This document shows positions 37,084-48,544 of a DNA stretch of 64,000 bases, piece after piece. The DNA comes from Sandaracinus amylolyticus. GTDB lineage: Bacteria > Myxococcota_A > Polyangia > Polyangiales > Sandaracinaceae. The translations under genes were made by a program, and so were the position numbers. The stretch's first letter is position 1. Each line of letters opens with the position of its first letter. The stretch is from NCBI RefSeq assembly GCF_000737325.1, contig NZ_CP011125.1:5828001-5892000 (forward strand), given 5' to 3'. The notes beneath the pieces are model-generated. The model did not search any database, had not been told where the DNA came from, and saw only the letters and a list, made by a program, of their open reading frames with translations.

Positions 37084-38214
37084 TCACGACGCCGTCGGCG
37101 ACGGCGGCGGCGGAGGGGCCGGCGGCGGCGCCTCGAGGTCGGTGAGGAAGCTGTCCTTCGAGACGCGCAGGTAGTTCGCCGGCGAGTGATCGTCGAACGA
37201 GAAGCGCAGGAGCCGATCGGCGAGCCAGCGCGACGCCGCGAGCTTGAACGGCAGTCGCCGCCGCACGAAGTCGACGCCCGCCGTCGCGAGCGCCGCCGCG
37301 AACCAGCGCGCGACCGGGAACGTCGACGTGTGGTTCGGCCCGATCCACAGCGCCGACTCGTGGCGCGGCGCGGTCCACACGCCCGACACGAAGTGCTCGA
37401 AGTTGCCCGCGACGTCCGACGTCGGCAGGTACGGCACGACGTCCGCGCCGTACGCGTGGCGGAACACGATCTGGCCGAGCCTCTTCTCGTCCATCCAGCG
37501 CGCGAACCCCGCGTCGCCGACCGCCGGCTGTCCGAACGTGTACACGCCGCGCAGCGACGCGCGCACGTCGCGGAAGCGGCGGTCGCGATCCTGCTCGGCC
37601 TCCTTCACGATCTGCGCGGCGGTGAGCACCGCCATCGCGGCACCGAGGCTGTGACCCGCGATGATCAGCTCACCGACGCGCTCGTGCACGAGCATGCTGT
37701 AGACGCGCTTCCACACGGCCTCCATGCCGAAGTAGAAGCCGCCGTGCACGTTGCCGACGCGGAAGTTGCGCGCGGGGAACGGCACCGTCTCGACGAACGC
37801 GTCGGCGAGCACGTCTCCGACGCTCGTGAGCTCGGTGCCGCGATAGACGAGGATGCCGAGGCGCTTGCTCGGATCCTGCTCGGTCGTGCGCAGGAAGAAC
37901 GCGTTGGTGTCGAGGTACATCGGCGCGTTCGTCGCGGGGAACACCGCGCCGGTGATCGGCACCTCGAGCAGGTCTTCCATCTGCGCGCGCAGTGTCTCGG
38001 GATCGGAGTACGCCCACGCCGACGCGGTCGCGGCGACGTACGCCGCGGCCGGGCTGTACGCCCATCCGTCCGCGGTCTGCGCGAAGCGCAGCACCGGGAT
38101 GCGCCGGTCGAGCACCTGCGCGCGATCGCGCGCGCTGTCGCCGTGGATCCGTCGGTACTCGGGATCGTCGATGATCGATCGCTGGAACACCAAGCTGCCA
38201 CTGCCGTTCAGCAT
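37084..38214 (-). CDS. Class 3 (alpha/beta) lipase
   Basis: 376 residues from the ATG at 38214, preceded by GGGGGAAAG; a longer frame upstream has no ribosome site. The class 3 lipase core includes ILVYRGTELTSVGDVLAD, VHGGFYFGMEAVW and the nucleophile elbow IIAGHSLGAAMA (Ser189), followed by VYTFGQPAVGD and HAYGADVVPYLP (probable acid). There is no signal peptide, so it is cytoplasmic or exported by an unknown route. The C-terminus ends in a Pro run. It diverges from mfd across 196 bases, where I see no further gene. Confidence 0.9.
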   Translation of the reverse strand: MLNGSGSLVFQRSIIDDPEYRRIHGDSARDRAQVLDRRIPVLRFAQTADGWAYSPAAAYVAATASAWAYSDPETLRAQMEDLLEVPITGAVFPATNAPMYLDTNAFFLRTTEQDPSKRLGILVYRGTELTSVGDVLADAFVETVPFPARNFRVGNVHGGFYFGMEAVWKRVYSMLVHERVGELIIAGHSLGAAMAVLTAAQIVKEAEQDRDRRFRDVRASLRGVYTFGQPAVGDAGFARWMDEKRLGQIVFRHAYGADVVPYLPTSDVAGNFEHFVSGVWTAPRHESALWIGPNHTSTFPVARWFAAALATAGVDFVRRRLPFKLAASRWLADRLLRFSFDDHSPANYLRVSKDSFLTDLEAPPPAPPPPPSPTAS

Positions 38215-38410
38215 GTCTTTCCCCCATCGCTCGACTCGATGGCGTCGAGCGCGCGCAGCATGGCGACCGGCATCGCGCGTCGCGCCCCGCGAACGTGGGC
38301 ACGTCGCGCGAAGTTCCCGGGCCGACACCTGCTCGCAATGATCACGCGACCTCACGCGAGCGCTCCGGAGCCGATTGCGGTGGGCGGAGGCGTCCCTCAT
38401 ATCCGCGCGC

Positions 38411-41400
38411 GTGGAACAGGACCCCGAGGAGCTCGAGCCCACGCCGGGCCTCGCCGTGTTGTCAGGCCTCTCTCGCGCGAACGCGCGGGTGCCGCAGGCC
38501 GTCGACGCGGTCCTCACGCGCGCGCGCACCGACCTCGCGGGGCTCCCGCCGTCGGCTGCCGCGATGTTGCTCGCGCGCGCCGCGAAGCGCGCGAAGGCGC
38601 CCTTCCTCGTGATCGTCGCCGACGTGGACGCGGCGCGACGCACCGCCGCGGACCTGACGTTCTTCCTCGGCAGCGAGAGCGAGACCGACGGAGACGCGAC
38701 CGACGGCGAGGGCGTGAGCGATCGCGGCGGCGCGCGCGTGCTCGTCTATCCGGGCGGCGACGTGACGCCGTTCGCCGACGTCGCGCCCGATCGACGCGCG
38801 GCGATGGAGCGGCTCGCTGCGCTGTTCCACCTCGCGCAGGGGCTGCCCTTCGAATTCGTCGTCGCGCCGATCGCGGCGCTCGCGCGGCGGGTGCCGCCGA
38901 AGGCCAGCCTCGTCGAGCGCTCGATGGTGGTCCGCGCGGAGGACGAGCTCGATCGCGAGCGGCTGATCCGCGTGATGACCGAGGGCGGCTACCTGCGCGT
39001 CCCGGTGGTCGAGGATCCCGGCACGTTCGCGGTCCGCGGATCGATCATCGACGTGTTCCCGCCGCACTCGCGGCACCCCGCGCGCATCGAGCTCGACGAC
39101 TGGCTCGTCACGTCGATCAAGCTCTTCGAGCCCGAGGATCAGCGCACCGTCGGGACGATCGATCGCATCTTCGTGCACCCCGCGCGGCAGGAGCTGATGG
39201 GGCCCGAGGAGATGGCGCTCGCGCGCACCCGGGTGCGCGACCTCTGCGACGCGATCGACATGCCGACGCGCAACACGCGCCAGCTGATCGACGACCTCGA
39301 GAGCGGCCGCACGTTCCTCGGGATCGAGGGCTTCCTGCCCGCGTTCTACGAGAAGCTCGACACGCTCTTCGACTATCTGCCCGCGGGCACGTCGAGCGTG
39401 GTCGTCGATCCGAGCGCGGTGACGCGCGCGATGCGCGAGGAGATGGAGGCCGCGGACGCGGATCGATCGGCGAAGGTCGCGTCGCGCGCGCCCGCCTTCC
39501 CGATGGACGCGCTCTACGCCGGCGAGGCCGAGCTCGCGTCGTGCATCACGAGCACGCGCGTCGCGATCGTGCATCGCGTGGCGGCGCTCGGCGCGCCGGA
39601 GGAAGGCGAGTCACCGCTCGCCGCGCTCGAGAGCGTGAAGAGCGCGGACGAGGTGCTCGATCTCGGCGCCGAGGATCAGACGCCGCTCACCACCGAGCTC
39701 TCGCAGCGACGTCAGGGACAAGGACGCGACGACGCGCTGCGTCCGCTCGCGACCCGCACTCGCGCGTGGCTCGACGCGGGCATGCGCGTGCTGATGGCCG
39801 CGCGGACGCGCACCCAAGCGGACCGCCTCGCGTCGCTGCTGCGCGGCTACGAGATCCCGATCGCGGGAAAGCCCGCGCCGTTCGCGCCGTCGATGCTCGA
39901 AGGCAAGACGCCGCGCGCGACGGAGATCGTGATCGGCGGCGTCGGTGGCGGGTTCGTGGTCGCGACCGAGGCGCTCGCGCTGGTCACCGAAGAAGAGATC
40001 TTCGGCACGCGCGCGCATCGCCGTCGCGAGGTCGCGGGCAAGAAGAAGCGGCGCAGCAGCGACGCGTTCGTCGAGGACCTGCGGCAGCTGCAGCCGGGCG
40101 ACTACGTCGTCCACGTCGATCACGGCGTCGGCAAGTACCTCGGGCTCGAGAAGAAGACGCTCGGGCTGACGAAGGGCGAGGAGCTGCGCGGCGTGTCCGC
40201 GACGAGCGTCGAGGTGCTCGTCGTCGAGTACGCGGGCGGCGATCGGCTCTTCCTGCCGGTCACGCGCCTGCACCAGATCCAGAAGTTCGCGGGCGGCGAA
40301 GGCGCCACGCCGAAGATGGATCGGCTGGGCGGACAGACGTTCGCGAAGACCAAGGCGAAGGTCAAGAAGCACGTCCAGGAGATGGCGGACGAGCTGCTCC
40401 GTCTCTACGCGCAGCGCGCGGCGACGAAGCGCAACGCGCTCGCGCCCGCGGACCGGACGTATGCGGAGTTCGAGGCGACGTTCCCGTTCGACGAGACCGC
40501 CGATCAGATGAAGGCGATCGAGGACGTGCTCTCGGATCTCGAGCGCGGCCATCCGATGGATCGCATCGTCTGCGGCGACGTCGGGTTCGGGAAGACCGAG
40601 GTCGCGATCCGCGCGGCGTTCCGCGTGGCGCTCACGGGACGACAGGTCGCGGTGCTCTGCCCGACGACCGTGCTCGCGCAGCAGCACTACCAGACGTTCG
40701 CGGCGCGCATGCGGCAGTACCCGGTGCGCATCGAGGTGCTCTCGCGCTTCGTGGACAGCAAGGATCAGGCGAAGATCCTCGCGGACATCAAGGAGGGGAA
40801 GGTCGACATCGTCGTCGGCACCCATCGCCTCCTCAGCAAGGACATCCACTTCAAGGATCTCGGGCTGCTCGTCGTCGACGAGGAGCAGCGCTTCGGCGTG
40901 ACGCACAAGGAGCGCATCAAGAAGCTGCGCACCGAGGTCGACGTGCTGACGCTGACCGCGACCCCGATCCCCCGCACGCTGCAGCTCGCGGTGGGTGGCC
41001 TCCGGGATCTGTCGCTGATCACGACGCCGCCCGCGGATCGACGCGCGGTGCGCACGTTCGTGACGCGCTGGGACGATCACCTGCTGAAAGAAGCGATCCA
41101 GCGCGAGCTCGCGCGCGGCGGTCAGTGCTTCTTCGTCTACAACCGCATCGAGGGTCTCTACGAGCGCGCGCAGAAGCTGCAGCAGCTCGTGCCCGACGCG
41201 CGCTTCGCGGTGGCGCACGGACAGATGGGCGAGGCCGCGCTCGAGCAGACGATGACCGACTTCGTCGCGGGTCGCTTCGACATCCTGTGCGCGACGGCGA
41301 TCATCGAGAGCGGCCTCGACATCCCCCGCGCGAACACGATCCTGATCGATCGCGCCGACACGTTCGGGCTCGCGCAGCTCTATCAGCTGCGAGGGCGCGT

Positions 41401-42127
41401 CGGTCGGTCGCGCGAGCGCGCGTACTGCTACCTCGTGACGCCGCCGCCGAACGCGATGACCGACGAGGCGCGCGCGCGCATCGAGGCGCTCGAGCGCTTC
41501 AGCGAGCTCGGATCGGGCTTCCAGGTCGCGTCGCTCGACATGGAGCTGCGCGGCGCGGGCGACGTGCTCGGCGCGGAGCAGAGCGGCAACCTCGCGGCGG
41601 TCGGGTTCGACCTCTTCCTGCACATGCTCGAGGACGCGGTGGCGCAGCTGCGCGGCGAGCCGATCGTCCACGAGGTCGACACCGAGATCACGCTCGACGA
41701 GCCGCTCTACCTGCCGGACGACTACGTGAGCGACGTCGGGCTGCGGCTCTCGTTCTACAAGCGCTTCGCGAACGCGGAGAGCGAGAGCGAGGTGTCGGAG
41801 CTGGCGAGCGAGATGGAGGATCGCTTCGGTCCGCCGCCGCCCGCGGCGCTGACGTTCGTGCGCGCGATGGGGCTGCGCACGGTGCTGCGCGCGCTGCGCG
41901 TGCTCGGGTGCGAGGCGAACCGCGAGCGCGTGACGCTGCACTTGAGGGAGGACACGCCGCTCGATCCCGCGAAGGTGATGGCGAAGGTCGGGCTGCCGCG
42001 GTCGCCGTGGCGGCTGTCGCCGGACATGAAGCTGACGAAGCGGTTCGGCGTGGAGCTCGCGGGCGATGCGCTCGATCGCGTGGAGCAGGTGCTTCGGGAT
42101 GTCGAGGAGATGAAGAAGGCCTCGTAG
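38411..42127 (+). CDS. mfd: Transcription-repair coupling factor Mfd
   Basis: About 1238 residues from a GTG at 38411; a TTG at 38375 is an alternative and neither has ideal spacing. The N-terminal UvrB-homology region has [15 protein letters not shown] and [13 protein letters not shown]. The RNA-polymerase-interaction domain follows near [19 protein letters not shown]. The RecG-like translocase core has GDVGFGKTE (722-730), DEEQRFGV (from 823), TATPIPRTL and QLRGRVGRS, and the C-terminal TRCF domain is complete. Mfd removes stalled RNA polymerase and recruits UvrA. The small insert [10 protein letters not shown] before the RNAP-binding domain is not unusual. Confidence 0.97.
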   Translation: MEQDPEELEPTPGLAVLSGLSRANARVPQAVDAVLTRARTDLAGLPPSAAAMLLARAAKRAKAPFLVIVADVDAARRTAADLTFFLGSESETDGDATDGEGVSDRGGARVLVYPGGDVTPFADVAPDRRAAMERLAALFHLAQGLPFEFVVAPIAALARRVPPKASLVERSMVVRAEDELDRERLIRVMTEGGYLRVPVVEDPGTFAVRGSIIDVFPPHSRHPARIELDDWLVTSIKLFEPEDQRTVGTIDRIFVHPARQELMGPEEMALARTRVRDLCDAIDMPTRNTRQLIDDLESGRTFLGIEGFLPAFYEKLDTLFDYLPAGTSSVVVDPSAVTRAMREEMEAADADRSAKVASRAPAFPMDALYAGEAELASCITSTRVAIVHRVAALGAPEEGESPLAALESVKSADEVLDLGAEDQTPLTTELSQRRQGQGRDDALRPLATRTRAWLDAGMRVLMAARTRTQADRLASLLRGYEIPIAGKPAPFAPSMLEGKTPRATEIVIGGVGGGFVVATEALALVTEEEIFGTRAHRRREVAGKKKRRSSDAFVEDLRQLQPGDYVVHVDHGVGKYLGLEKKTLGLTKGEELRGVSATSVEVLVVEYAGGDRLFLPVTRLHQIQKFAGGEGATPKMDRLGGQTFAKTKAKVKKHVQEMADELLRLYAQRAATKRNALAPADRTYAEFEATFPFDETADQMKAIEDVLSDLERGHPMDRIVCGDVGFGKTEVAIRAAFRVALTGRQVAVLCPTTVLAQQHYQTFAARMRQYPVRIEVLSRFVDSKDQAKILADIKEGKVDIVVGTHRLLSKDIHFKDLGLLVVDEEQRFGVTHKERIKKLRTEVDVLTLTATPIPRTLQLAVGGLRDLSLITTPPADRRAVRTFVTRWDDHLLKEAIQRELARGGQCFFVYNRIEGLYERAQKLQQLVPDARFAVAHGQMGEAALEQTMTDFVAGRFDILCATAIIESGLDIPRANTILIDRADTFGLAQLYQLRGRVGRSRERAYCYLVTPPPNAMTDEARARIEALERFSELGSGFQVASLDMELRGAGDVLGAEQSGNLAAVGFDLFLHMLEDAVAQLRGEPIVHEVDTEITLDEPLYLPDDYVSDVGLRLSFYKRFANAESESEVSELASEMEDRFGPPPPAALTFVRAMGLRTVLRALRVLGCEANRERVTLHLREDTPLDPAKVMAKVGLPRSPWRLSPDMKLTKRFGVELAGDALDRVEQVLRDVEEMKKAS

Positions 42128-42270
42128 GGCCGCGCCGCACGCGGAGGTCTCGCCAGCTGCGGTCGTGTTCGGGGGCCACCTGCGCGTGCTCGGCCGTCAG
42201 CCGATCCCCGCCTACGAGCGCGGCCCCGGCCCGGCGCCACCGACCTCGCCGTTCGGGTAGCGGACTGCCG

Positions 42271-42307
42271 GAACGGAGCGTGATCCGTTCGCCCGGGTGG
42301 CCGGGCG
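42271..42307. terminator. Two tandem hairpins after mfd
   Basis: In the 337-base gap after mfd, GAACGGA (42271-42277) pairs with TCCGTTC (42284-42290), and CGCCCGG (42290-42296) pairs with CCGGGCG (42301-42307) around GTGG. They form back-to-back stems sharing one base. They may end mfd transcription or lie in the leader of the next gene. I see no gene between 42128 and 42464. Confidence 0.4.
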
Positions 42308-42464
42308 AGTTGCCAGTCGATCGAGAAACCTGGTTCACACGATGTCGGAGATCCCGACACCGATGTCGGCGCAACTCGGTCGGATCGACGCGGCCTGGAG
42401 GAATTTTCGTGCAGGTTCGCGCGTGTGGCGCGTCGGCACGGAAACTGATAGGCGCGCGGGCGAG

Positions 42465-42809
42465 ATGTCGGGTCTGCTTCTCCTCCTCGCCATCGGCGGC
42501 GTGCTCCCCGTGCCGGCGCTGCTCCTTCCGAGCAGCGTGCTCGAGCGCGCGCGCGAGGTGTCGATCGACGCAGGCTCGCTCCACCTCGAGCTCGATCTCG
42601 CCGCCCCAGCGCCGTCCGGGCTCGACGATCTCGGGCGCACCCTCGGCGACGGCATCGCGCTCGGCGATCTCCACGTCGGGCTCGACGGCGTTCCCGGACA
42701 GCCGTTCCTCAGCAACTTCCTCAGTCAGCACGAGATCCGGTTCACGCACATCGATCCCGAGACCGTCGTGAGTCAGGTGATGGTCCGCGTGCGCATGACC
42801 CTCGACTGA
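42465..42809 (+). CDS. Hypothetical protein with N-terminal hydrophobic segment
   Basis: 114 residues from the ATG at 42465. Starts at 42342 or 42297 would add a charged segment, and the choice is uncertain. The N-terminus (SGLLLLLAIGGVLPVPALLLP) looks like a signal peptide or anchor. The remainder is acidic, with a weak internal repetition (LGDGIALGDLHVGLDG). No family recognised. It ends 8 bases before the stop of the convergent HAD gene. Confidence 0.45.
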   Translation: MSGLLLLLAIGGVLPVPALLLPSSVLERAREVSIDAGSLHLELDLAAPAPSGLDDLGRTLGDGIALGDLHVGLDGVPGQPFLSNFLSQHEIRFTHIDPETVVSQVMVRVRMTLD

Positions 42810-42817
42810 GCCGCGCT

Positions 42818-44071
42818 TCACGCGTCGAGCAGCGCCGAGAGATCCTCGATCACCACGTCCGCGCCGTGGCTCCGCAGCGCCGCCGCCCGACCGGCGCGAT
42901 CGACGGCGACCACGTAGCCGAAGTGCCCGGCGCGCGCCGCTTCGACGCCGGCGAGCCCGTCCTCGAACACCGCGGTGCGTGACGGATCGACCGCGAGCGC
43001 ACGCGCCGCCGCGAGCAACGCGTCCGGGGCGGGCTTGCTCGAGAGGCGCTGCTCCGCTGCGTCGATGCACACGTCGAAGAGCTCCTCGATGCCTGCCGAC
43101 GCCAGGACCTCGCGGCAGCGCTCGCTCGACGAGACGAGCGCGGTCGCGAGGCGCGCTTCGCGCGCCGCGCGGAGGTAGCGCACCGAGCCTTCGTACGTCG
43201 CGATCGCTCCGTCGAGATCGAAGACCAGCGCGCGCACCGACGACGGCACGCCGAGCTCGACCGTGCTCGGCACCACGTAGCGCTCGATCGCGCGCGCGAA
43301 GCCTTCGTCGTCGTTCGAGCTCGTGACGAAGTGCGCGCATCGCTGCACCTCGGGCGTCGCGTTGCCCATCGCGATGCTCGTGCCGGTCACGGCGAACATG
43401 AGCACGTCGGTCGGCATGTCGCCGATCGCCGCCATGCGCGAGAGCGGGACGTGGAGCCGGCGCGCGAGGTCGCGCGCGACCATGCCCTTGTTGGCGTCGG
43501 GATGCGTGACGTCGAGGTAGTACGGCTGCGAGCGCGCGGCCGACGCGTGCCCCGCGACGTGCTCGCGCAGCGCCGCCTCGCAGCGCGCGAGGTGCGCGTG
43601 ATCGTCGCCGACGCCGACGATCTTCACCGCGCCCTCGAGCACCGCGCCCGGATCCGCGATCACCGTCGGCGCGAACCGCACCGTCGCCTCTTCGTGCGCG
43701 ACGTGCGGCGCGGAGCGGTCACGCACGAACCACTCGTCGCCGCGATAGATCCAGACGTCGAGGCCGGCGCGGAGGAGCAGCTCGACGACCTCGACCGAGA
43801 CCGCGAGCGGGATCGTGCGCTGCTCGATCACCGTGCGCAGATCCGGCTCGACGATCAGCCCGCCGTTGAACCCGGCGATCGGCGCGACGAGCCCGAGCGG
43901 CTCGACGAGCATCGCCAGGCCACGCGGCGGGCGGCCGCTCGTGATCGCGAGCTCGATGCCGCGCTCGCGCAGCCGGCGCGCGGCGTCCAGCGTGCGCGAC
44001 GTGAGCTCCTTCGACGACGTCACGAGCGTTCCGTCGACGTCGGCGAGCACGAGCGCGATGTCGCCGGCCAT
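42818..44071 (-). CDS. Double HAD-superfamily phosphatase (Cof type plus capless second domain)
   Basis: 417 residues in two HAD units. Unit 1 (about 1-265) is a Cof/YidA-type sugar phosphatase with a C2 cap: LADVDGTLV (Asp11, Asp13), ITSGRPPRG, and MAAIGDMPTDVLMF for motif IV. Unit 2 (about 280-417) starts VFDLDGAIATYEGSVRYL (Asp285, Asp287), then LVSSSERCREVLASAGI, KPAPDALL and VFEDGLAGVEAARAG. It matches the beta-phosphoglucomutase-like branch, but the 60-90 residue cap expected between DLDG and the second motif is absent. Last gene of the pentose-phosphate operon, 14 bases after tkt. It may clear a dead-end sugar phosphate; substrate not known. Confidence 0.85.
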   Translation of the reverse strand: MAGDIALVLADVDGTLVTSSKELTSRTLDAARRLRERGIELAITSGRPPRGLAMLVEPLGLVAPIAGFNGGLIVEPDLRTVIEQRTIPLAVSVEVVELLLRAGLDVWIYRGDEWFVRDRSAPHVAHEEATVRFAPTVIADPGAVLEGAVKIVGVGDDHAHLARCEAALREHVAGHASAARSQPYYLDVTHPDANKGMVARDLARRLHVPLSRMAAIGDMPTDVLMFAVTGTSIAMGNATPEVQRCAHFVTSSNDDEGFARAIERYVVPSTVELGVPSSVRALVFDLDGAIATYEGSVRYLRAAREARLATALVSSSERCREVLASAGIEELFDVCIDAAEQRLSSKPAPDALLAAARALAVDPSRTAVFEDGLAGVEAARAGHFGYVVAVDRAGRAAALRSHGADVVIEDLSALLDA

Positions 44072-44085
44072 GCGTGTCCCCGACC

Positions 44086-46143
44086 TCAGCGCGCGAGCAC
44101 CGCGAGCGCGCGCGCGACGACGTGATCGGCGGTGAGCCCGTACTGCGTCATCACGACGTCGCCCTTCGCCGACGCGCCGAAACGATCGACCGAGAGCACG
44201 TCGCCCGACGATCCGACCCAGCGCTCCCATCCGATCGCGCGCCCTGCCTCGACGGCCAGACGCGCGCGCACCGACGCGGGCAGCACGCTCTCGCGATACG
44301 CAGCGCTCTCGGCGGCGAACAGCTCCCACGAAGGCATCGAGACGAGACGCGCGCGCACGCCGCGCTCGCGCAGCACGCGCTCGGCCGCGACGACGAGCGA
44401 TACCTCGGAGCCCGTGCCGATCAGGATCATCTGCGGATCGGCGAGCTCCGGGTTCAGCACGTACGCGCCGCGTCGCAGACCTTCGGCGGGCGCGTACACG
44501 GTGCGATCGAGCGTCGGCACGTGCTGTCGCGTGAGCGCGAGCGCGGTCGGTCCCTCGGTGCGCGCGAGCGCGACCTGCCACGCGCAGCGCGTCTCGTTCG
44601 CGTCCGCGGGACGCAGCACGACGAGGCCCGGGATCGCGCGCAGCGCGAGCAGCTGCTCGACGGGCTGGTGCGTCGGGCCGTCCTCGCCGACCGCGATGCT
44701 GTCGTGGGTGAACACCCAGATCGTGTGGAGCCGCGCGATCGCGGAGAGGCGGATCGACGCGCGCATGTAGTCCGAGAACACGAGGAACGTCGCGCCGAAC
44801 GGGATGACGCCGCCGTGATAGGCGAGCCCGTTCACCGCGGCGCCCATCGCGTGCTCGCGCACGCCGAAGTGGATGTTGCGCCCGGCGTAGCTCCAGCCGC
44901 CTCCGACCGTCCCCTGCGCGCTCGCGTCGAAGCGCTGCGGCGGCTCGAAGTCCCCGTCCTGCTTCAGCCAGGTGAACGTGGACGGATCGAGATCGCCAGA
45001 GCCTCCGACGAGCTCGGGCACCCGATGCGCGAGCGACTGCAGGATCGTCTCCGAGGCCTTGCGCGTCGCCATGCCCTTCGCGTCCGCCGGCAGCTGCGGC
45101 AGGCCCTCGTCCCAGCCCGCCGGGAGCGCGCCGCGGAAGCGTCGCTCGATCTCGGCAGCGAGCTCGGGGAACGCCTCGCGATAGTCGGCGAAGCGCCGGC
45201 TCCATCCCTCGCGCGCCGTCTTCCCGCGCTCGAGCGCGGCGCGGAGATGAACGAGCACCTCGCGCGGCACGAAGAAGGGCGGCTCCTCGGGCCATCCGAG
45301 GTGCTCCTTCGTCCGCTTCACCTCGTCGGGTCCGAGCGGGTTGCCGTGCGCCTCGAAGCTGCCTGCCTTGTTCGGCGCGCCGAAGCCGAGCACGGTGCGC
45401 ACGCAGATCAGCGAGGGCTGGCTCGTCGCGTCGCGCGCGGCGCGGATCGCGCGCGACAGCGCGTCGACGTCGTTGCCGTCGTCGACCGTCTGCACGTGCC
45501 AGCCGTACGCCTGGTAGCGGGCCGCGACGTCCTCGGTGAACGTGATCGACGTCGTGCCCGAGAGCGTCACGCGGTTCGAGTCGTAGAGGACGATCAGCTT
45601 GCCGAGCGCGAGGTGTCCGGCGAGCGACGCAGCCTCGGCCTGCACGCCCTCCATCATGTCGCCGTCGCTCGCGATGACGTACGTGCGGTGATCGAAGATC
45701 GTGTGGCCGGGGCGGTTGTATCGCGCCGCGAGGTGCGCCTCCGCGATCGCCATCCCGAGCGCGTTGCCGATGCCTTGTCCGAGCGGGCCGGTCGACGCTT
45801 CGACGCAACCCGTCAGGTGCGACTCGGGATGCCCCGGCGTGAGGCTGCCCCACTGACGAAAGCGCTCGAGCTGCTCGAGCGTCATCTCCTCGTAGCCGGT
45901 GAGGTGCAGGAGCGCGTAGAGCAGCGCGGAGCCGTGCCCGGCGGAGAGCACGAAGCGGTCGCGATCGATCCAGCGCGGGTCCGCGGGATCGTGCTTCAGG
46001 AAGCGAGACCACAGCACGTACGCCATCGGCGCGGCGTCGAGCGGCATCCCCGGGTGCCCCGAGCCCGCCTTCTGCACGGCGTCGACCGCGAGGAAGCGGA
46101 TCGTGTCGATCGCGCGCCGATCGAGCTCGCGCTCGTTCGTCAC
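44086..46143 (-). CDS. tkt: Transketolase
   Basis: 685 residues. The GTG at 46143 overlaps the zwf stop (GTGA). Thiamine-diphosphate and substrate motifs are present: [36 protein letters not shown], the ThDP signature [18 protein letters not shown] with ...LIVLYDSN, then [27 protein letters not shown] and [19 protein letters not shown]. It exchanges two-carbon ketol units between sugar phosphates, linking the oxidative branch to glycolysis. Full length, no odd features. Fifth gene of the six-gene operon. Confidence 0.97.
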   Translation of the reverse strand: MTNERELDRRAIDTIRFLAVDAVQKAGSGHPGMPLDAAPMAYVLWSRFLKHDPADPRWIDRDRFVLSAGHGSALLYALLHLTGYEEMTLEQLERFRQWGSLTPGHPESHLTGCVEASTGPLGQGIGNALGMAIAEAHLAARYNRPGHTIFDHRTYVIASDGDMMEGVQAEAASLAGHLALGKLIVLYDSNRVTLSGTTSITFTEDVAARYQAYGWHVQTVDDGNDVDALSRAIRAARDATSQPSLICVRTVLGFGAPNKAGSFEAHGNPLGPDEVKRTKEHLGWPEEPPFFVPREVLVHLRAALERGKTAREGWSRRFADYREAFPELAAEIERRFRGALPAGWDEGLPQLPADAKGMATRKASETILQSLAHRVPELVGGSGDLDPSTFTWLKQDGDFEPPQRFDASAQGTVGGGWSYAGRNIHFGVREHAMGAAVNGLAYHGGVIPFGATFLVFSDYMRASIRLSAIARLHTIWVFTHDSIAVGEDGPTHQPVEQLLALRAIPGLVVLRPADANETRCAWQVALARTEGPTALALTRQHVPTLDRTVYAPAEGLRRGAYVLNPELADPQMILIGTGSEVSLVVAAERVLRERGVRARLVSMPSWELFAAESAAYRESVLPASVRARLAVEAGRAIGWERWVGSSGDVLSVDRFGASAKGDVVMTQYGLTADHVVARALAVLAR

Positions 46144-47534
46144 GGCATCCTCGAGAGCGTGTTCGGGTCGATGCAGCCCGACGGCGCGAGCTGCTGCGCC
46201 TCGGGCGGTCCCCACGTGCCCGGCTCGTAGATGCGGAGCGGCACGACGTCGCCGAGCACCGGCTCGACCACGCGCCACTGCGCCTCGATCGCGTCCTGCC
46301 GCGCGAAGAGGCTCGGATCGCCGCGCATCGCGTCGCCGAGGAGGCGCTCGTAAGGCAGCGTCTCGGTGGCGGGATCTTCCGACGCGAGCAGCTCGCGCGC
46401 GCGCCCGACCATCGTCTCGCCCGACGTGATCCCCGGGCGCTTCACGCGCATGCCGAGCGCGATCACGACCTCCGGCGCGAGCCGGAAGCGGAAGTAGTCG
46501 GCGCAGCGGACGTGCTCGCCGAAGATGTCGCGCGGCGGTCGCTTCAGCTCGACGAGCACCTCGGTGAGCGTGGCCGGCAGGTGCTTGCCGGTGAGCACGA
46601 AGAACGGCACGTCGGCCCAGCGCCACGTGTCGACGCGCAGCGTCACCGCGGCGAACGTCTCGACCGTCGAGCCCGGCGCGACGCCGCGCTCCTCGCGATA
46701 GCCGCGGTACTGTCCGCGCACGGCCTGCGCGGGATCGATCGGCGCGATCGCCTTGAGCACGCGCGCCTTCTCGTCGCGGATCGCTTCGACGTCCTGGCCG
46801 ACGGGCCCGTCCATCGCGAGGATCGCGACGACCTGCAGCAAGTGGTTCTGGACGACGTCGCGGATCGCGCCCGCCTCCTCGTAGAAGCCGCCGCGCCCCT
46901 CGACGCCGAAGCGCTCCGCCATCGTGACGTGCACGCTGCTGACGAAGTCGCGGTTCCACAGCGGCTCGAGGAGCGTGTTCGCGAAGCGGAAGTAGAGCAG
47001 GTTCTGCACCGGCTCCTTCCCGAGGTAGTGGTCGATGCGGAAGATCGACGACTCGTCGAACACCTCGTGGAGGATCACGTCGAGCGCACGGGCCGACGCG
47101 AGGTCGCGACCGAACGGCTTCTCGAGCGCGACGCGCGCGCCCTCGGTGCAGCCCGCGCGATGAAGGCCCGCGACGGCCGTCGCGAAGACGCTCGGCGGGA
47201 TCGCGAGATAGAGCAGCGGCCGCTCGATGCCCGCGAGCGCACGCTGGAGCCCGCCGAATCCTTGGGGATCGGTGAAGTCGACCGGCGCATAACGCAGCAG
47301 CGCGCCGAGCTTCTCGAACGCAGCGCGATCGAGCCCGCCGGACTTCTCGAGGCTCTCGCGCACGCGCGCACGCAGGTCGTCGATCGAGCGCTCGGCGCGT
47401 CCGACGGCGATGACGGGCACGTCGAGCGTGCCGTGACGCACCATCGCCTGGAGCGCCGGGAAGATCTTCTTGTACGCGAGGTCGCCCGTCGCGCCGAACA
47501 CGACCAACGCGTCGGAGCGCAGCGGCGCGCTCAC
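46140..47534 (-). CDS. zwf: Glucose-6-phosphate dehydrogenase
   Basis: 464 residues. The GTG at 47534 overlaps the gnd stop (GTGA). Coenzyme site [15 protein letters not shown] near 14-28, EKPFG at 138-142, and the substrate signature RIDHYLGKE at 166-174 with the catalytic His further along. [17 protein letters not shown] is also diagnostic. It oxidises glucose-6-phosphate to 6-phosphogluconolactone with NADP or NAD. The protein is slightly shorter than the E. coli enzyme but complete. Confidence 0.97.
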   Translation of the reverse strand: MSAPLRSDALVVFGATGDLAYKKIFPALQAMVRHGTLDVPVIAVGRAERSIDDLRARVRESLEKSGGLDRAAFEKLGALLRYAPVDFTDPQGFGGLQRALAGIERPLLYLAIPPSVFATAVAGLHRAGCTEGARVALEKPFGRDLASARALDVILHEVFDESSIFRIDHYLGKEPVQNLLYFRFANTLLEPLWNRDFVSSVHVTMAERFGVEGRGGFYEEAGAIRDVVQNHLLQVVAILAMDGPVGQDVEAIRDEKARVLKAIAPIDPAQAVRGQYRGYREERGVAPGSTVETFAAVTLRVDTWRWADVPFFVLTGKHLPATLTEVLVELKRPPRDIFGEHVRCADYFRFRLAPEVVIALGMRVKRPGITSGETMVGRARELLASEDPATETLPYERLLGDAMRGDPSLFARQDAIEAQWRVVEPVLGDVVPLRIYEPGTWGPPEAQQLAPSGCIDPNTLSRMP

Positions 47535-48544
47535 GGCTGCTTCTCCTGGTGCCCGCCGAACTCGAAGCGCATCGCGGACAGCAGCCGGTTCGCGAACTCG
47601 GCCTCTCCGCGCGATGCGAAGCGCTCGCCGAGCGCCGTCGACAGGATCGGCGCGGGCACGCTCTCGTCGATCGCGGCTTTGAGCGTCCAGCGTCCTTCTC
47701 CCGAGTCCGACACGCGGCCGTGGAAGTCGGCCAGATCCGGGTCGCGCACGAGCGCCGACGCGACGAGATCGAGCAGCCACGACGCGACGACGCTGCCTCG
47801 ACGCCAGACCTCGGCGATCGCGGGGAGATCGAAGTCGTAGCGATAGAGCTCGGGGCTCTCGAGCGGCGTCGTCTCCGCGTCCACGCTGCGCGGCGCGTTG
47901 CCCACGTTCGCGTGGCGCAGGATGTTCATGCCCTCGGCGTACGCGCCCATGAGCCCGTACTCGATGCCGTTGTGCACCATCTTCACGAAGTGCCCGGCGC
48001 CGTGGGGCCCGCAGTGCAGGTAGCCGTGCTCCGCGGGCGACGGCGTTCCCGCGCGACCCGGCGTGCGCGCTGCCGCGTCGATCGGCGGCGCGAGCGCGGC
48101 GAAGATCGGATCGAGGCGCTGCACGATCTCGCGCTCGCCGCCGATCATCTGGCAGTAGCCGCGGTGTCGGCCCCACACGCCGCCCGAGGTGCCGACGTCG
48201 ACGAAGTGGATGCCGTCTTCGGCGAGCGCGCTCGCGCGACGGAGATCCTCGCGGTAGTGCGAGTTCCCGCCGTCGACGATCACGTCGTCGCGCGCGAGGA
48301 GACGGCGCAGCGTCGCGATCATCTCGTCGACGACGCCGGCGGGCAGCATCAGCCAGATCGCGCGCGGCGGGTGGAGCTTCGCGACGAGATCCTCGATGGT
48401 CCTCGCGCCGATCGCGCCCTGCTTCGCGAGCGCTTCGACCGGCGCGGGCGAGCGGTTCCACGCGACGATCTCGTGGCCCGCGTCGAGGAGCCTGGCGGCC
48501 ATGTTCGCGCCCATCCGACCCAGTCCCACGATGCCGATCCTCAT
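47531..48544 (-). CDS. gnd: 6-phosphogluconate dehydrogenase, short GntZ/GndA type
   Basis: 337 residues, the length of the short, commonly NAD-dependent class rather than the 470-residue classical enzyme. GLGRMG at 7-12, [12 protein letters not shown] (90-101), GTSGGVWG (118-125), and the catalytic Lys188 and Asn192 in [12 protein letters not shown]. After beta-2 the sequence is WNRSP, so the cofactor preference is not obvious. It oxidatively decarboxylates 6-phosphogluconate to ribulose-5-phosphate. The ATG overlaps the rpiA stop (ATGA). Confidence 0.95.
   Translation of the reverse strand: MRIGIVGLGRMGANMAARLLDAGHEIVAWNRSPAPVEALAKQGAIGARTIEDLVAKLHPPRAIWLMLPAGVVDEMIATLRRLLARDDVIVDGGNSHYREDLRRASALAEDGIHFVDVGTSGGVWGRHRGYCQMIGGEREIVQRLDPIFAALAPPIDAAARTPGRAGTPSPAEHGYLHCGPHGAGHFVKMVHNGIEYGLMGAYAEGMNILRHANVGNAPRSVDAETTPLESPELYRYDFDLPAIAEVWRRGSVVASWLLDLVASALVRDPDLADFHGRVSDSGEGRWTLKAAIDESVPAPILSTALGERFASRGEAEFANRLLSAMRFEFGGHQEKQP

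Noticed and set aside
37033-42771. A 1912-codon plus-strand open frame overlapping the lipase and mfd genes
   Set aside because: Its translation is Arg/Ala-rich nonsense over most of its length and overlaps mfd, which has complete helicase motifs in another frame. High G+C removes stop codons from shadow frames.
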